IMG/VR virus record: IMGVR_UViG_3300012936_000142
Span: 1 to 26,174 of that record
From: a virus
DNA: 26,174 nt
Strand: one strand, 5' to 3'
The notes under the pieces are model-generated. The model did not search any database. It had not been told where the DNA came from and saw only the letters and a list, made by a program, of their open reading frames with translations. This document shows positions 1 through 7,423 of this stretch, in pieces; the stretch's first letter is position 1; each line of letters starts with the position of its first letter. The position numbers were made by a program, and so were the translations under genes.

Positions 1-395
1 AAGACGTGACACTTAACTTAGACGATATTCAACCTGAAGGTAATCTTCCTGAAGACTATACAGTCATGATTACTGATAAAGTAGGATTGACATTAATGGT
101 TCCACTTGTTGAAGGAGTCGAAAAGGTCGCAGACCTTAAAGAGGAAAGTCAAACAGTAGAACTTATTAAACAATCTATAGTAAACATTTTTGACGAAGAG
201 AATGTTTATGAAGGTTCGGACTTGACTAAAGCAGAAAGGGACGAGTTTGTGGATTCTTTAACGTTCCCTCAGTTAGAACTTGTTGGAAAGTGGTTTGACC
301 AACTTCCAAAATTAAGTGCAAGACTAGAGTGGGATTGTGAAGAGTGTGGAACAAAGAATGAGCAAAACTTAGAAGGAATTCAAAATTTTTTTTAA
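1..395 (+). CDS. 26: T4 gp26/gp51-type baseplate hub assembly protein, 5' partial
   Basis: The reading frame is open to the left edge, so the N-terminus is probably outside the window; the GTG at 6 is only the first possible start inside it. The visible 129 residues resemble the T4-like baseplate hub assembly chaperone (gp26/gp51 family): an acidic N-terminal part, a conserved-looking stretch around TFPQLELVGKWFDQLP, and a C-terminal CEECGT half zinc-knuckle. In T4 this class of protein helps assemble the central hub of the baseplate and is not thought to be a major part of the finished virion. The frame ends at TAA 393-395 straight after a run of eight T. A second ORF in the -1 frame continues the family's usual C-terminal region (see 386-392 and 416-604). 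Family call from recalled resemblance; good confidence on hub chaperone, less on gp26 versus gp51. Confidence 0.72.
   Translation, partial: DVTLNLDDIQPEGNLPEDYTVMITDKVGLTLMVPLVEGVEKVADLKEESQTVELIKQSIVNIFDEENVYEGSDLTKAERDEFVDSLTFPQLELVGKWFDQLPKLSARLEWDCEECGTKNEQNLEGIQNFF
386..392 (+). promoter_or_regulatory. Candidate -1 ribosomal frameshift slippery site (T TTT TTT)
   Basis: Zero-frame codons run AAT TTT TTT TAA, so both codons before the stop can re-pair perfectly after slipping back one base. In the -1 frame the ribosome would miss the TAA at 393-395 and read Leu-Ile-Ala-Leu-Ser-His-Glu into the ORF annotated at 416-604. The -1 frame is open on both sides of the site. The downstream ORF has no good start or ribosome binding site of its own. 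Inferred, not proven. Confidence 0.55.
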
Positions 396-415
396 TAGCT
401 CTTTCTCATGAAAGT

Positions 416-604
416 GTGTTCAATCATTATAACACTAACTTTCAATTAATGCAACACCACAAGTATTCGTTGACTGAATTAGACAATATGATACCTTGGG
501 AAAGAGAGATTTACATTAAGTTATTAATGCAACATCTTAAAGAAGAAAAAAGTAGACAAGAAGCCGAGAACGCAAAAATCAGAGCTCAGTCTAAAAGAAG
601 ATAA
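416..604 (+). CDS. C-terminal part of hub assembly chaperone, probably made by -1 frameshift
   Basis: This 62-codon ORF is in the -1 frame relative to the gene before it. Its first in-frame start is a GTG at 416 with no Shine-Dalgarno sequence; the first ATG (449) also lacks one. The frame is open upstream through the T8 run at 385-392, giving a joined product ...NFF-LIALSHES-... . Features such as MQHHKYSLTEL and MIPWEREIYIKLL, then a charged helical tail, look like the conserved C-terminal part of T4-like hub assembly proteins, which I recall as continuous with the gp26-like part in related phages. I therefore read it as the extension of a short/long chaperone pair, by analogy with lambda G/GT. 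An independent gene with a GTG start is the alternative. Confidence 0.6.
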   Translation: MFNHYNTNFQLMQHHKYSLTELDNMIPWEREIYIKLLMQHLKEEKSRQEAENAKIRAQSKRR

Positions 605-614
605 GGAAAACATT

Positions 615-1001
615 ATGGCGGACACAATCATAAAGGAAAATAATACGACTAACGAAGTCGAGATTTCCCTAGACAAATATATGAAACTTATCGACCAGTT
701 AGATGAACAGGAAGATAAGATTAAGGAAATGCAAGAAGAGGCCAAGAAAGCTAGGTCACAACTTGCACCACCTAAAAGAAAATTCATGGATTTGTTTTTA
801 GACGACAATGATATAAATGAGAAATCAATTATTGGTTTTATCTCATTTGCATTAATGACTGTATTCGGTATTTGTGATTTGGTCACTGCATTCGCAGGTA
901 AAGACCTAGTAATCTCGGATACTATTTACACTTCATTTGTTGTTGTGACACTAGGTGCATTTGGTATTAGTGAAGCAGGAAAAGCCTTCGGCGGAAAATA
1001 G
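615..1001 (+). CDS. Putative membrane protein in the tail hub operon
   Basis: 128 residues, not assigned to a family. The first ~55 residues are charged and likely coiled coil (DQLDEQEDKIKEMQEEAKKA); after a Pro-rich linker come two hydrophobic segments, roughly residues 76-98 and 102-122, with a Gly/Lys-rich end. The start ATG at 615 has an AGGA ribosome-binding element about 8 bases upstream and follows the hub ORF by 10 bp. It sits between the hub chaperone and the tape measure, so it could be a tail component with membrane-active segments, or a holin-like protein placed in the late operon. The sequence does not decide between these. Confidence 0.6.
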   Translation: MADTIIKENNTTNEVEISLDKYMKLIDQLDEQEDKIKEMQEEAKKARSQLAPPKRKFMDLFLDDNDINEKSIIGFISFALMTVFGICDLVTAFAGKDLVISDTIYTSFVVVTLGAFGISEAGKAFGGK

Positions 1002-1012
1002 GACTCGTATAA

Positions 1013-3550
1013 ATGGATGACGGAACCAAGAGTATAAGAGAACAACGGGAAGATTTAGCTAAAGAAATCAAAGACGTTAATGCTAAACTGAAGCCTGGTT
1101 TTCAAAAAATCATATCAGATTTAGAAGAAGTTTCTCCACAAGTTGCTAAGATAACTGCAGACTTTAGGGAATCTAGTAAGGATTCCTTTACGGGTGCATT
1201 GGCAACTAGAAAATTAAAAAACCTCACTGGTCTTGTCGACAAATATATGAAAGAGGGTGAATCAGCCCTTGACCCTAAAGAACTCAAACAATTACAATCA
1301 AACTTCTCACAAGAAATTGATGGTGTAATGGAAACCTTCGACTTTGAAGGAATGAGAAATGCACAATTAGAATTCAATGCAACTCAAGACGCATTAATAG
1401 AACTTGAAGACAAAAAACAAGCAAGACTTGAAGTTGCACTTAAAAGAAATAATGTTCTCGGTCAATTAGATAAAAAGATTGACGATGCACGTGCAAAATC
1501 ATTTGGTTTACAAGGTGCAGCCTTAAACGAGAACACTAAACTCATAGAAGATTTACAATCACAAAGAAAAGAAAAACAAGACGAAATCACTGCAGCCTTT
1601 GATAGAGAGATTGCACTAGAGAAAAAATCATTAGAAGAAAAGAAAGAAGCACTCTCAGAATCTACTGAAGCATATCAAAAAGGTTTAGAACAAGCAACTA
1701 AATTTGAAGGTATGGAGAAGTTCAGTAGTGGTATTGAAGAACTAACTGGAATTGATATACTTGGTTTTGCTGATACAGTCACTAAGAAAGTAAATGCAAT
1801 TAGTGACGTTATGGGTTCAATCGGTGGTGCATTAGGTGAAGCAGGTAAAGGACTCAAAGAAAAAGTCGGTGGTTTCATGGAAGGTTTCAAAAACCTTCTT
1901 ACACCTAAAGCAAAAGAAGGTGGTAAAGACGAAGGTGTTATCGGTGGTGCATTAAAAGATAAAGCAAAAGGAATGGCTGCTGGTATGTCTTCTGACCAAG
2001 CAGATAAGTCAACTGGTATCACAAAGAAAGCAGGTAAGAGTGGTGGTTTCTTAGGTGCAATTGCAAGAGGTGTTAAAAGATTTGGTGACTCTAAAGTATT
2101 AAAAGGTGCATTGACACTTGCGATACTTGGTGGAACAATCGGTATTCTTGCAGTCGGACTTAAAGCATTCCAAGGTTTAGATTTCAAAACACTATTAACT
2201 GGTTTTGTTGCACTTGGTGGTTTAATACTATTTGCAAGATTAATCGGTAAAGCAACAATGGGTATCTTAAAAGGTGCCGCTGCTATCTTTGTATTAGGTG
2301 CCTCATTAATCCCATTTGCATTTGCACTTAACTTAATGAAAGACGCAGGTATAGGAACCATAGCTGCAATTGCAATCGGTCTTACTGTTCTTGGAGTAGC
2401 AGCCTCAATACTAGGTGGTATGCTTCCTGTTATTGCACTAGGTGCTGTTGCAATCGCATTACTAGGTGCAGCTCTAATTCCATTTGCATATGCAGCTCAA
2501 CTAGCTGCACAAGCATTCAATATGTTCATAACGGATATATTGAAACTAAGTTTAGTTGATGGTGGAAACTTAATTCTAGTTGGTGTTGGATTAGCAGCTA
2601 TTGGTGCTGGTCTAGTTGCAATGACTGGTGGTGGACTCATAGGAAGTTTATTAGAAGGACTAGGAAGTCTATTCGGTGCAAAATCTCCTATGGAGAAAGT
2701 GACTGACTTTGCAAAAGGTTTAGAAGACGTTGACATGACTAAGATAGTTGACCTAGGACAAGCATTCGAAAAATTACAAAATGCAGAAGGTGCTATAATG
2801 TTATTCAGTAATGTTGATGCGAAAGCAAAAGGTCTAAAACGATTTGCAGAAGGTATAGACGAACTAACTGCCGCACTAATCAGATTAGAAGAAGGAGCTC
2901 CTAAGAAACAAAGTTGGTGGGATAAAATGACTGCACTTGCAAGTAAAGTCATGGGAACAACACCACAACAAAGAACTGAAGAACAGATTGCACAATCCGA
3001 AGATAGATTAGTTAGAAAACAAACTGCTCGTGACCAAGTTCAAGTAGACCCAACTGGTAGGAACGGCCCAGTGACAGATAGTGCAATGTCATGGGAAATG
3101 TGGGAAACCAAACAAAAACTTCTTGCAGATAGAGCAGAAGCATTCCCTGAACATGAAAAAATGCGTCAAGAGTTTATGTCGGGTAAAGGTGAAATGGAAA
3201 CTGCAACTGCAGAAATGCAAGCAGAAGAAATTAGATTGTCTAGATTACAACAACAGATGATAGAACATAATATTGTTGCAAGACAAAAATTCGGAATACC
3301 ACACTTATATTCACCTGATGAAATTGCAGCTGCTGGAGTTCAAGACCAAGGTGGTCAAATCGCAGGTGCAAGAGAAGACGCAGGAATGGGTGGACAAGGA
3401 CAAGGTGCTCAAGTTGCAATGGCTAACAGCACAAACCTAATGATGAGTGGTCAAACTTATAATGATATCAATCCACCAAGAGTAAACAATGACGATGCTT
3501 CAGTCTATAAGTATGGTGGTGGTATGGGATATGGAGAAGACGACTTCTAG
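1013..3550 (+). CDS. 29: Tail tape measure / baseplate hub protein (gp29-like)
   Basis: 845 residues, the largest protein here. Residues ~1-240 are strongly helical and charged (coiled coil, many Lys/Glu/Gln). Residues ~245-350 are Gly/Lys-rich. Residues ~355-570 hold a series of Ala/Gly/Leu/Ile-rich hydrophobic segments like the membrane-active helices of tape measure proteins. The C-terminal ~250 residues are polar and Gln/Gly-rich, ending GYGEDDF. Length, architecture and position after the hub chaperone match a tape measure protein that sets tail length and is ejected with the DNA; T4 gp29 is shorter (590 aa). The start is the ATG at 1013 with a weak AGGA 10 bases upstream. The stop overlaps by 4 bp the stop of the opposing gene at 3547-4104, with no terminator visible between them. 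Confidence 0.8.
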   Translation: MDDGTKSIREQREDLAKEIKDVNAKLKPGFQKIISDLEEVSPQVAKITADFRESSKDSFTGALATRKLKNLTGLVDKYMKEGESALDPKELKQLQSNFSQEIDGVMETFDFEGMRNAQLEFNATQDALIELEDKKQARLEVALKRNNVLGQLDKKIDDARAKSFGLQGAALNENTKLIEDLQSQRKEKQDEITAAFDREIALEKKSLEEKKEALSESTEAYQKGLEQATKFEGMEKFSSGIEELTGIDILGFADTVTKKVNAISDVMGSIGGALGEAGKGLKEKVGGFMEGFKNLLTPKAKEGGKDEGVIGGALKDKAKGMAAGMSSDQADKSTGITKKAGKSGGFLGAIARGVKRFGDSKVLKGALTLAILGGTIGILAVGLKAFQGLDFKTLLTGFVALGGLILFARLIGKATMGILKGAAAIFVLGASLIPFAFALNLMKDAGIGTIAAIAIGLTVLGVAASILGGMLPVIALGAVAIALLGAALIPFAYAAQLAAQAFNMFITDILKLSLVDGGNLILVGVGLAAIGAGLVAMTGGGLIGSLLEGLGSLFGAKSPMEKVTDFAKGLEDVDMTKIVDLGQAFEKLQNAEGAIMLFSNVDAKAKGLKRFAEGIDELTAALIRLEEGAPKKQSWWDKMTALASKVMGTTPQQRTEEQIAQSEDRLVRKQTARDQVQVDPTGRNGPVTDSAMSWEMWETKQKLLADRAEAFPEHEKMRQEFMSGKGEMETATAEMQAEEIRLSRLQQQMIEHNIVARQKFGIPHLYSPDEIAAAGVQDQGGQIAGAREDAGMGGQGQGAQVAMANSTNLMMSGQTYNDINPPRVNNDDASVYKYGGGMGYGEDDF

Positions 3551-4104
3551 AAAAAGTCCTCCAACGAACCTTCTTTACAATCTACTAAATCTCCTTCCAT
3601 AGAATCTAACACTTCTTTTGCTTCGTCAACTGAAATCTTAAACCATTCACCATTACATACAACTCCTCTTTCAGTTAGAAGTTGTTGAAACTCTAGTTCT
3701 CCTTGTCTTCTATTTTTAAACCATTTGTAATATCTTAGTTCATAATCTCTGAAAGGACTTCCAGTTTGATATCCATTACACCTATCTTGTGCAACGGAAG
3801 CTTTACCAGTGCATACCCATTCGGGATAAGCAGGATTTGTAATTATATAAACGTCACCACTTAACACTTTATCTTCTAAACTCTTTGCAAGTGTTAACAT
3901 ATCTTCCCGACTTTCGATACCTTTGGGTGGAATAATTTTATCTATACTTCCTCCCTGTTGTAGATATCCGTCAATAGTTCTCCATTCAACCTTATAAAAG
4001 ATTCTACCCTTTTCGTCCATTTGGTGATTGACTCCATTCTTTCTCCATGTATGTCCGTCCCATTTCTTTCCGTCACTACGGATATCACCATACTCGGGTT
4101 TCAT
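3547..4104 (-). CDS. GIY-YIG-superfamily (T5orf172-like) protein
   Basis: 185 residues. The N-terminal ~65 residues (WDGHTWRKNG, GRIFYKVEWRT) look like a small DNA- or substrate-binding module. From about residue 84 a GIY-YIG-like core can be followed: VYIITNPAYPEWVCTGKA, then an Arg (QDRCNGY), YQTGSPF, a Glu-containing helix (GELEFQQLL) and GEWFKIS, in the order seen in T5orf172/MUG113 domains. These are usually DNA endonucleases or inactive relatives. The usual K-I-G after the second strand is CTGK, so catalytic status is uncertain. The start ATG overlaps the previous gene's stop as ATGA (4101-4104). Last gene of the bS21 group. It could be a free-standing homing-type endonuclease; no recognisable intron lies nearby. 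Confidence 0.6.
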   Translation of the reverse strand: MKPEYGDIRSDGKKWDGHTWRKNGVNHQMDEKGRIFYKVEWRTIDGYLQQGGSIDKIIPPKGIESREDMLTLAKSLEDKVLSGDVYIITNPAYPEWVCTGKASVAQDRCNGYQTGSPFRDYELRYYKWFKNRRQGELEFQQLLTERGVVCNGEWFKISVDEAKEVLDSMEGDLVDCKEGSLEDFF

Positions 4105-4310
4105 TCTTTCCAGTCGAATTTATGTTTTAAGTGTCTAGGGATAACCTTAGTCTTATCTTTATGAATCTGAGTAGACCCATGTGAGGGTGTTTCTTTACGA
4201 ACTTTAATTTCAGGTTTTGGTTTGCCAAAGATTTTCTCCCAGTTCTCTGAGTATAAATCTTCGTTAGAGTTCCTTCTTTTGGAACCCTTTCCACCATGCC
4301 AATTACTCAT
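4101..4310 (-). CDS. Small conserved-type phage protein (MSNWHGGKGSKRR)
   Basis: 69 residues, basic. The N-terminus MSNWHGGKGSKRR followed by ENWEKIFGK is a pattern I recall from small uncharacterised proteins in many tailed phages; no function is known to me. I chose the ATG at 4310 because the conserved-looking start is there and because a separate small gene (4313-4432) ends 2 bp upstream; the longer open frame has no reason to be used. No Shine-Dalgarno sequence is seen, so translation probably depends on coupling to the upstream small gene. Its stop overlaps the GIY-YIG start (ATGA). Confidence 0.65.
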   Translation of the reverse strand: MSNWHGGKGSKRRNSNEDLYSENWEKIFGKPKPEIKVRKETPSHGSTQIHKDKTKVIPRHLKHKFDWKE

Positions 4311-4312
4311 AT

Positions 4313-4432
4313 TTAAAATAGTGAAGGTTGGAAATTTAAATAGATATAGATTGCACCTATCAAACAAACTATACCTACAACAGTAGAGATTATCCACTGT
4401 CTTATAATTCTCTGTTCTCTTTTACTTCTCAT
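4313..4432 (-). CDS. 39-aa single-pass membrane peptide
   Basis: Short ORF found by direct translation of the gap between bS21 and the 69-aa gene. It begins with a basic stretch ([12 protein letters not shown]), then one hydrophobic segment at about residues 13-33 ([20 protein letters not shown]), and a short tail. The start ATG at 4432 overlaps the bS21 stop in an ATGA arrangement (4429-4432), and the stop lies 2 bp before the next gene's ATG. Tight packing on both sides and a clean positive-inside topology support a real gene. Function unknown. Confidence 0.6.
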   Translation of the reverse strand: MRSKREQRIIRQWIISTVVGIVCLIGAIYIYLNFQPSLF

Positions 4433-4665
4433 CGAATATGTCTATAACCTTTCATAGAAGCACGTTTAGCTTCTATTTTCTTTCTACGTTTAATCTCTTG
4501 ATTCTTTTGATTCCTTTTAGTGTTAGGTTTCTCATAATATTGTCTATCACGGCATTCTTGAACGATACCTTTACGTTCACATGCTTTTTTGAATCTACGT
4601 AGCATTCTATCGAAAGGTTCGACATTTTTATTCTTAGGATTAACTTTTGGTTTTACACTCGGCAT
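4429..4665 (-). CDS. rpsU: Ribosomal protein bS21 homologue
   Basis: 78 residues (E. coli bS21 has 71). The core [16 protein letters not shown], then [16 protein letters not shown] and a long Lys/Arg-rich tail, matches bS21 along its length, with a slightly longer N-terminus. In bacteria bS21 is a late-joining protein on the 30S platform beside the anti-Shine-Dalgarno end of 16S rRNA and promotes initiation. Homologues are known from marine phages, including pelagiphage HTVC008M, and are thought to replace host bS21 on ribosomes. The gene lies 1 bp after the methyltransferase stop and is coupled by ATGA to a 39-aa membrane peptide. See also the RimK-RimB fusion at 19311-20738, which may act on the same part of the ribosome. 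Confidence 0.92.
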   Translation of the reverse strand: MPSVKPKVNPKNKNVEPFDRMLRRFKKACERKGIVQECRDRQYYEKPNTKRNQKNQEIKRRKKIEAKRASMKGYRHIR

Positions 4666-4666
4666 A

Positions 4667-5554
4667 TTAACTAAAAAATTGTTCTAAAGATTCTACTTTA
4701 TTCTTTATTTTATCTGAGTTAGAAACTAACTCCCCACTTTTACGAAACACTAAAATGAACTCATGCACTTTTGCAGTGTATCTTTTACTTGCACACTTAC
4801 CTGCTTGTAAGGCTGCAAATATGGTGTCGTTCTTCATTACAATAATGTCATGAAGATTTAGACCAGCCATTGTGAACATATTTATGGTATCTGAATGGAA
4901 AGGAATGTATTCACCACCTTTTCTCCAATCACCACAAACCCAAACACAAAACCCGCCAGGTTTCAACACACGTTCTATATTCTGTCCACATATTTCTATA
5001 CGATTACGGAACTCAGTATAACTTCTAATATCAGATAACTGACCTTCTGCACTTTCGTATCTTTCTATGTCACCATAAGGTGGACAAGTCATAACTAAGT
5101 TTGCACTCTCATCATCTGTATGGGACATTTCACACCCGTCACTCTCTATGATATCATAGTATCCGTCAAAGGAATGTCTTCCCATTTCTTCTCTAACTTT
5201 TTTTACTGTTTCGGGAGATACGTCATAACCTATATAATCTCTCCCTAATTTTGCAGACACGAACGCACGTGTCATTCTTCCAGCAAAAGGGTCAACGATT
5301 GTATCACCAACCATAGACCAATAGTGAACTATATTCTCACATAAACCAGCATGAAACTCTGACATCATTAAACCATTAGGAAGACGAGGACAAACACCTC
5401 TCTTTTCTTCATACGCAGTTAAGTATGCGTCGTCCCAATTGTTCTTAGATGATTTAGTTGGTGTTATAACTGACTGAGGGTTCCAACCAAACTGGTCGAT
5501 AACCCTTTCGTTTTCGTTCCATGGTAGAACGTTTTTATAATATTCACTTTTCAT
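4667..5554 (-). CDS. N4/N6-type DNA methyltransferase
   Basis: 295 residues. The SAM-binding motif I is DPFAG (residues 88-92) with GYD following at about 109-111; the catalytic motif IV is TCPPY (156-160), in place of the commoner (D/N/S)PPY. Motif I therefore precedes motif IV, unlike the beta-class order. Further C-terminal are [15 protein letters not shown] and a final FILVFRK strand, usual for the amino-methyltransferase fold. It should methylate an exocyclic amino group of A or C in DNA; the recognition sequence cannot be read from the protein. No cognate restriction enzyme is seen nearby, so it is best called an orphan phage enzyme, perhaps for protection against host restriction. ATG at 5554 overlaps a small upstream frame's TGA (ATGA). 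Confidence 0.85.
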   Translation of the reverse strand: MKSEYYKNVLPWNENERVIDQFGWNPQSVITPTKSSKNNWDDAYLTAYEEKRGVCPRLPNGLMMSEFHAGLCENIVHYWSMVGDTIVDPFAGRMTRAFVSAKLGRDYIGYDVSPETVKKVREEMGRHSFDGYYDIIESDGCEMSHTDDESANLVMTCPPYGDIERYESAEGQLSDIRSYTEFRNRIEICGQNIERVLKPGGFCVWVCGDWRKGGEYIPFHSDTINMFTMAGLNLHDIIVMKNDTIFAALQAGKCASKRYTAKVHEFILVFRKSGELVSNSDKIKNKVESLEQFFS

Positions 5555-5708
5555 AATCTATTAAAGTGTGAAGTCACCCCACGCCTTACAGCAACCCGTT
5601 CTTCACCAATCAACTCCGCACCTGTAATGATGTTGTTGATTTTTCCCTTACTAAGCACCCCCTAATTTCCACGGCCTTAGTGTTGTAGTCGTCTTTATTC
5701 ACGGACAC
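5551..5708 (-). pseudogene. Possible small gene split by a one-base shift in a G run
   Basis: The ~190 bp between gp32 and the methyltransferase is not obviously regulatory. On the - strand one frame starts at GTG 5708 (or GTG 5702) and reads protein-like sequence NKDDYNTKAVEIRG to a run of five G (complement of 5658-5662), then soon stops at 5610-5612. The -1 frame takes over exactly at that run: VLSKGKINNIITGAELIGEE and on to a TGA at 5551-5553 that overlaps the methyltransferase ATG. A sixth G, or a -1 slip, would give one ~52-residue protein. It may be a sequencing or assembly error, a recent mutation, or programmed frameshifting. An 8-bp inverted repeat (5685-5692 with 5721-5728) lies near the start. 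Confidence 0.4.
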
Positions 5709-5741
5709 ATTTTGAAACAAACGACTACCCCAAATTAGAAA

Positions 5742-6641
5742 TTAACTATCTGAAGCTAATTTCTTAAAGTAATCCATCGCGTCGTCTTCTTCCACTTGTG
5801 GAGAGGATTCTGCTGATGCGATTACAGGTTCTTCTGCAACACTTTCAGTGTTCACGTTAGACCAAGGCACTTCGTCTAAGTCTTCAGCAACACTTTCTGC
5901 AGTTGCATTAGATACAGTCCCAGTTAAACCCAACACTCTATCGAGTTTCTCTTTGAGTTCCTCGTAGGTTTTGAATTCACTTGGTGCAATCACTTCTTGC
6001 AATGAATGAGTTTGATTATTTATATCATTCAATTGATTTTCATCATCAAAAAGTGGAGCAGGTGTATCGAACTCTGATTTATCATAGTTCCAATATCCGT
6101 CTACTTTTCTGATTTTGATTTTGAAGTTTGCACCTTCACCTCTTAAATCAAAAGGATTGATTGCTTGTTCATCGTCAAACGCTGGTGATATTGCTTCTTT
6201 GAGTTGTTCAAAGATTTTTTTACCATATCTGTATTTGAATACTTTACCTTCGTTATCAGGATTTTTTGGGTCTGAGATAACATAGACATTGGACACATAG
6301 TGTAAACGTCTTTTTTGTTTACGTGCAATCTCTTTGTTTGCTTCAATCCCAGTATTCCATAACTGAGTATTGTATTCGGACACTGGGTCTTGTTTACCAA
6401 GAGTCGTTAAAGACTTCTCGATATACCAACCGCCTGGCCCTTGGAACCCGTGGTCAAAGTAAGATACCCAAGGCATTTCTTCGTTTTCGGGAGTAGGTAA
6501 GAAACGAACTACTGCATAACCATTACCAGTTTTATCTAATTCAGGTTTCCAGTAAGTATCGTCTGAATAGGACTTTTTTGCACCTTCAGTAGGTGAAGCA
6601 GATTCCATAGCTGCTCTTAGTTTATCTAATGATGTCGACAT
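5742..6641 (-). CDS. 32: Single-stranded DNA-binding protein gp32
   Basis: 299 residues, close to T4 gp32 (301). The N-terminal segment is MSTSLDKLRAAMES; the core holds GNGYAVVRFLP, the OB-fold region (YVSNVYVISDPKNP, KVFKYRYGKKIFEQL), and NPFDLRGEGANFKIKI; the C-terminus is a long acidic tail ending EEDDAMDYFKKLASDS, which in T4 recruits replication partners. No cysteine is present in the whole protein, so the His/Cys zinc site of T4 gp32 is missing; I believe this is also so in cyanophage relatives. It coats ssDNA in replication, recombination and repair. AGGAGA lies 7 bases before the ATG. The promoter and an unstructured A-rich leader lie upstream, and the helicase loader gp59 is the neighbour upstream, as in T4-like gene order. 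Confidence 0.92.
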   Translation of the reverse strand: MSTSLDKLRAAMESASPTEGAKKSYSDDTYWKPELDKTGNGYAVVRFLPTPENEEMPWVSYFDHGFQGPGGWYIEKSLTTLGKQDPVSEYNTQLWNTGIEANKEIARKQKRRLHYVSNVYVISDPKNPDNEGKVFKYRYGKKIFEQLKEAISPAFDDEQAINPFDLRGEGANFKIKIRKVDGYWNYDKSEFDTPAPLFDDENQLNDINNQTHSLQEVIAPSEFKTYEELKEKLDRVLGLTGTVSNATAESVAEDLDEVPWSNVNTESVAEEPVIASAESSPQVEEDDAMDYFKKLASDS

Positions 6642-6712
6642 TGTATTCTCCTATTGTATCGCATTGTATTAGCATTTTATCTTTGCATAGAAACCTTAGT
6701 TCCTATACTCCT

Positions 6713-6741
6713 ATTATAGTGTATTACTGATAATCCTACAA
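6713..6741 (-). promoter_or_regulatory. Sigma70-like promoter for gene 32
   Basis: On the - strand TTGTAG (complement of 6736-6741) is followed after 17 bp by a perfect TATAAT (complement of 6713-6718). The predicted start of transcription is near 6706, giving a leader of about 65 bases before the gp32 ATG at 6641. The leader is A-rich and lacks clear hairpins; it holds repeated AATAC/GATACAAT-like elements beside the ribosome binding site, which suits autogenous control by gp32 as known in T4. Confidence 0.55.
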
Positions 6742-6764
6742 GAGGGTTTCTCAGAAATACCATA

Positions 6765-6772
6765 TATTTATA
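6765..6772 (-). promoter_or_regulatory. Possible T4-type late promoter (TATAAATA) upstream of gene 32
   Basis: An exact TATAAATA lies on the - strand in the gp59-gp32 gap, about 125 bp before the gp32 start. T4 gene 32 has several promoters including a late one, so the place is sensible. In DNA this A+T-rich, a few chance copies of the octamer are expected in 26 kb, so the evidence is positional only. Confidence 0.3.
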
Positions 6773-6832
6773 TAATTTATTTTCTTAGGATTTGTTTTTT
6801 TATACATAATAATGTTATGTCTATAACCCGCT

Positions 6833-7423
6833 CTATATACACAACTCTTTGAGTAGGTCTTTATACTTCTTATAATCAACACTTATAAAACTCTTATACT
6901 TGTTAATCCTATTCTGTATGTCGGGGTAGACGAGGGTTTCGGAAATTAGTCGTTCCCAATCCTTCGTAAATCCTATGATTTCGTCCATTATACAAATCGT
7001 TTCGAGGGATATCTTCTTACCCATAAACTGTTTAAGTAATATGGGGTGTTGTCCGTTCTTCACTTCTAACACTTGATTGATATTCTTCTTACGTAGTAAA
7101 TCAGACACTTCCGTTTCAAAAAGATACGATAGTTTCTGATTCCTATTCTTCCAATCTTTATAGACTTTGACACACTCATTATCAAGTAAGTCACCTGCCC
7201 ATAAATCTTTTAAAGACAAGTTTGCAATATAAAAATCTTGCAATTCTTGTTTGTGGGTTTTGAACAATTTACCAAAGTGGTATTTGTCCTTACGTTTTAG
7301 AAAAGAATTGATATCACTTTTCACTTTACCATTGTATTTTATAAAGTCATAATCCTTAGAATGGAAATGCAACTTTATTCCAAGGTAAAGTGTATATGCA
7401 TCATATCCTTCTCTACTTGTCAT
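6833..7423 (-). CDS. 59: Replicative helicase loader gp59
   Basis: 196 residues (T4 gp59 is 217). The N-terminal YTLYLGIKLHFHSKDYDFIKYNGK, then FLKRKDKYHFGKLFK, is the hallmark of this family. The C-terminal half is helical with FTKDWERLISE and basic IQNRINKYKSF. In T4, gp59 binds fork DNA and gp32 and loads the gp41 helicase, coupling recombination to replication. The gene stands directly upstream of gp32 and directly downstream (no gap between stop and start) of the 95-aa gene. The ATG at 7423 abuts the preceding stop and has no strong Shine-Dalgarno, suggesting coupling. Confidence 0.88.
   Translation of the reverse strand: MTSREGYDAYTLYLGIKLHFHSKDYDFIKYNGKVKSDINSFLKRKDKYHFGKLFKTHKQELQDFYIANLSLKDLWAGDLLDNECVKVYKDWKNRNQKLSYLFETEVSDLLRKKNINQVLEVKNGQHPILLKQFMGKKISLETICIMDEIIGFTKDWERLISETLVYPDIQNRINKYKSFISVDYKKYKDLLKELCI

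Noticed and set aside
1675-2361. Long - strand open frame opposite the tape measure gene
   Set aside because: It is the antisense of an Ala/Gly/Leu-rich coding region, giving a Pro/Ser/Ala-rich translation without start signals; a shadow of the real gene.
4101-4397. Longer version of the 69-aa gene
   Set aside because: The N-terminal extension overlaps the 39-aa membrane ORF in another frame and lacks the conserved-looking start MSNWHGGKG.
6015-6022. TATAAATA late promoter inside gene 32
   Set aside because: It lies in the middle of coding sequence with no gene start nearby; expected by chance in A+T-rich DNA.
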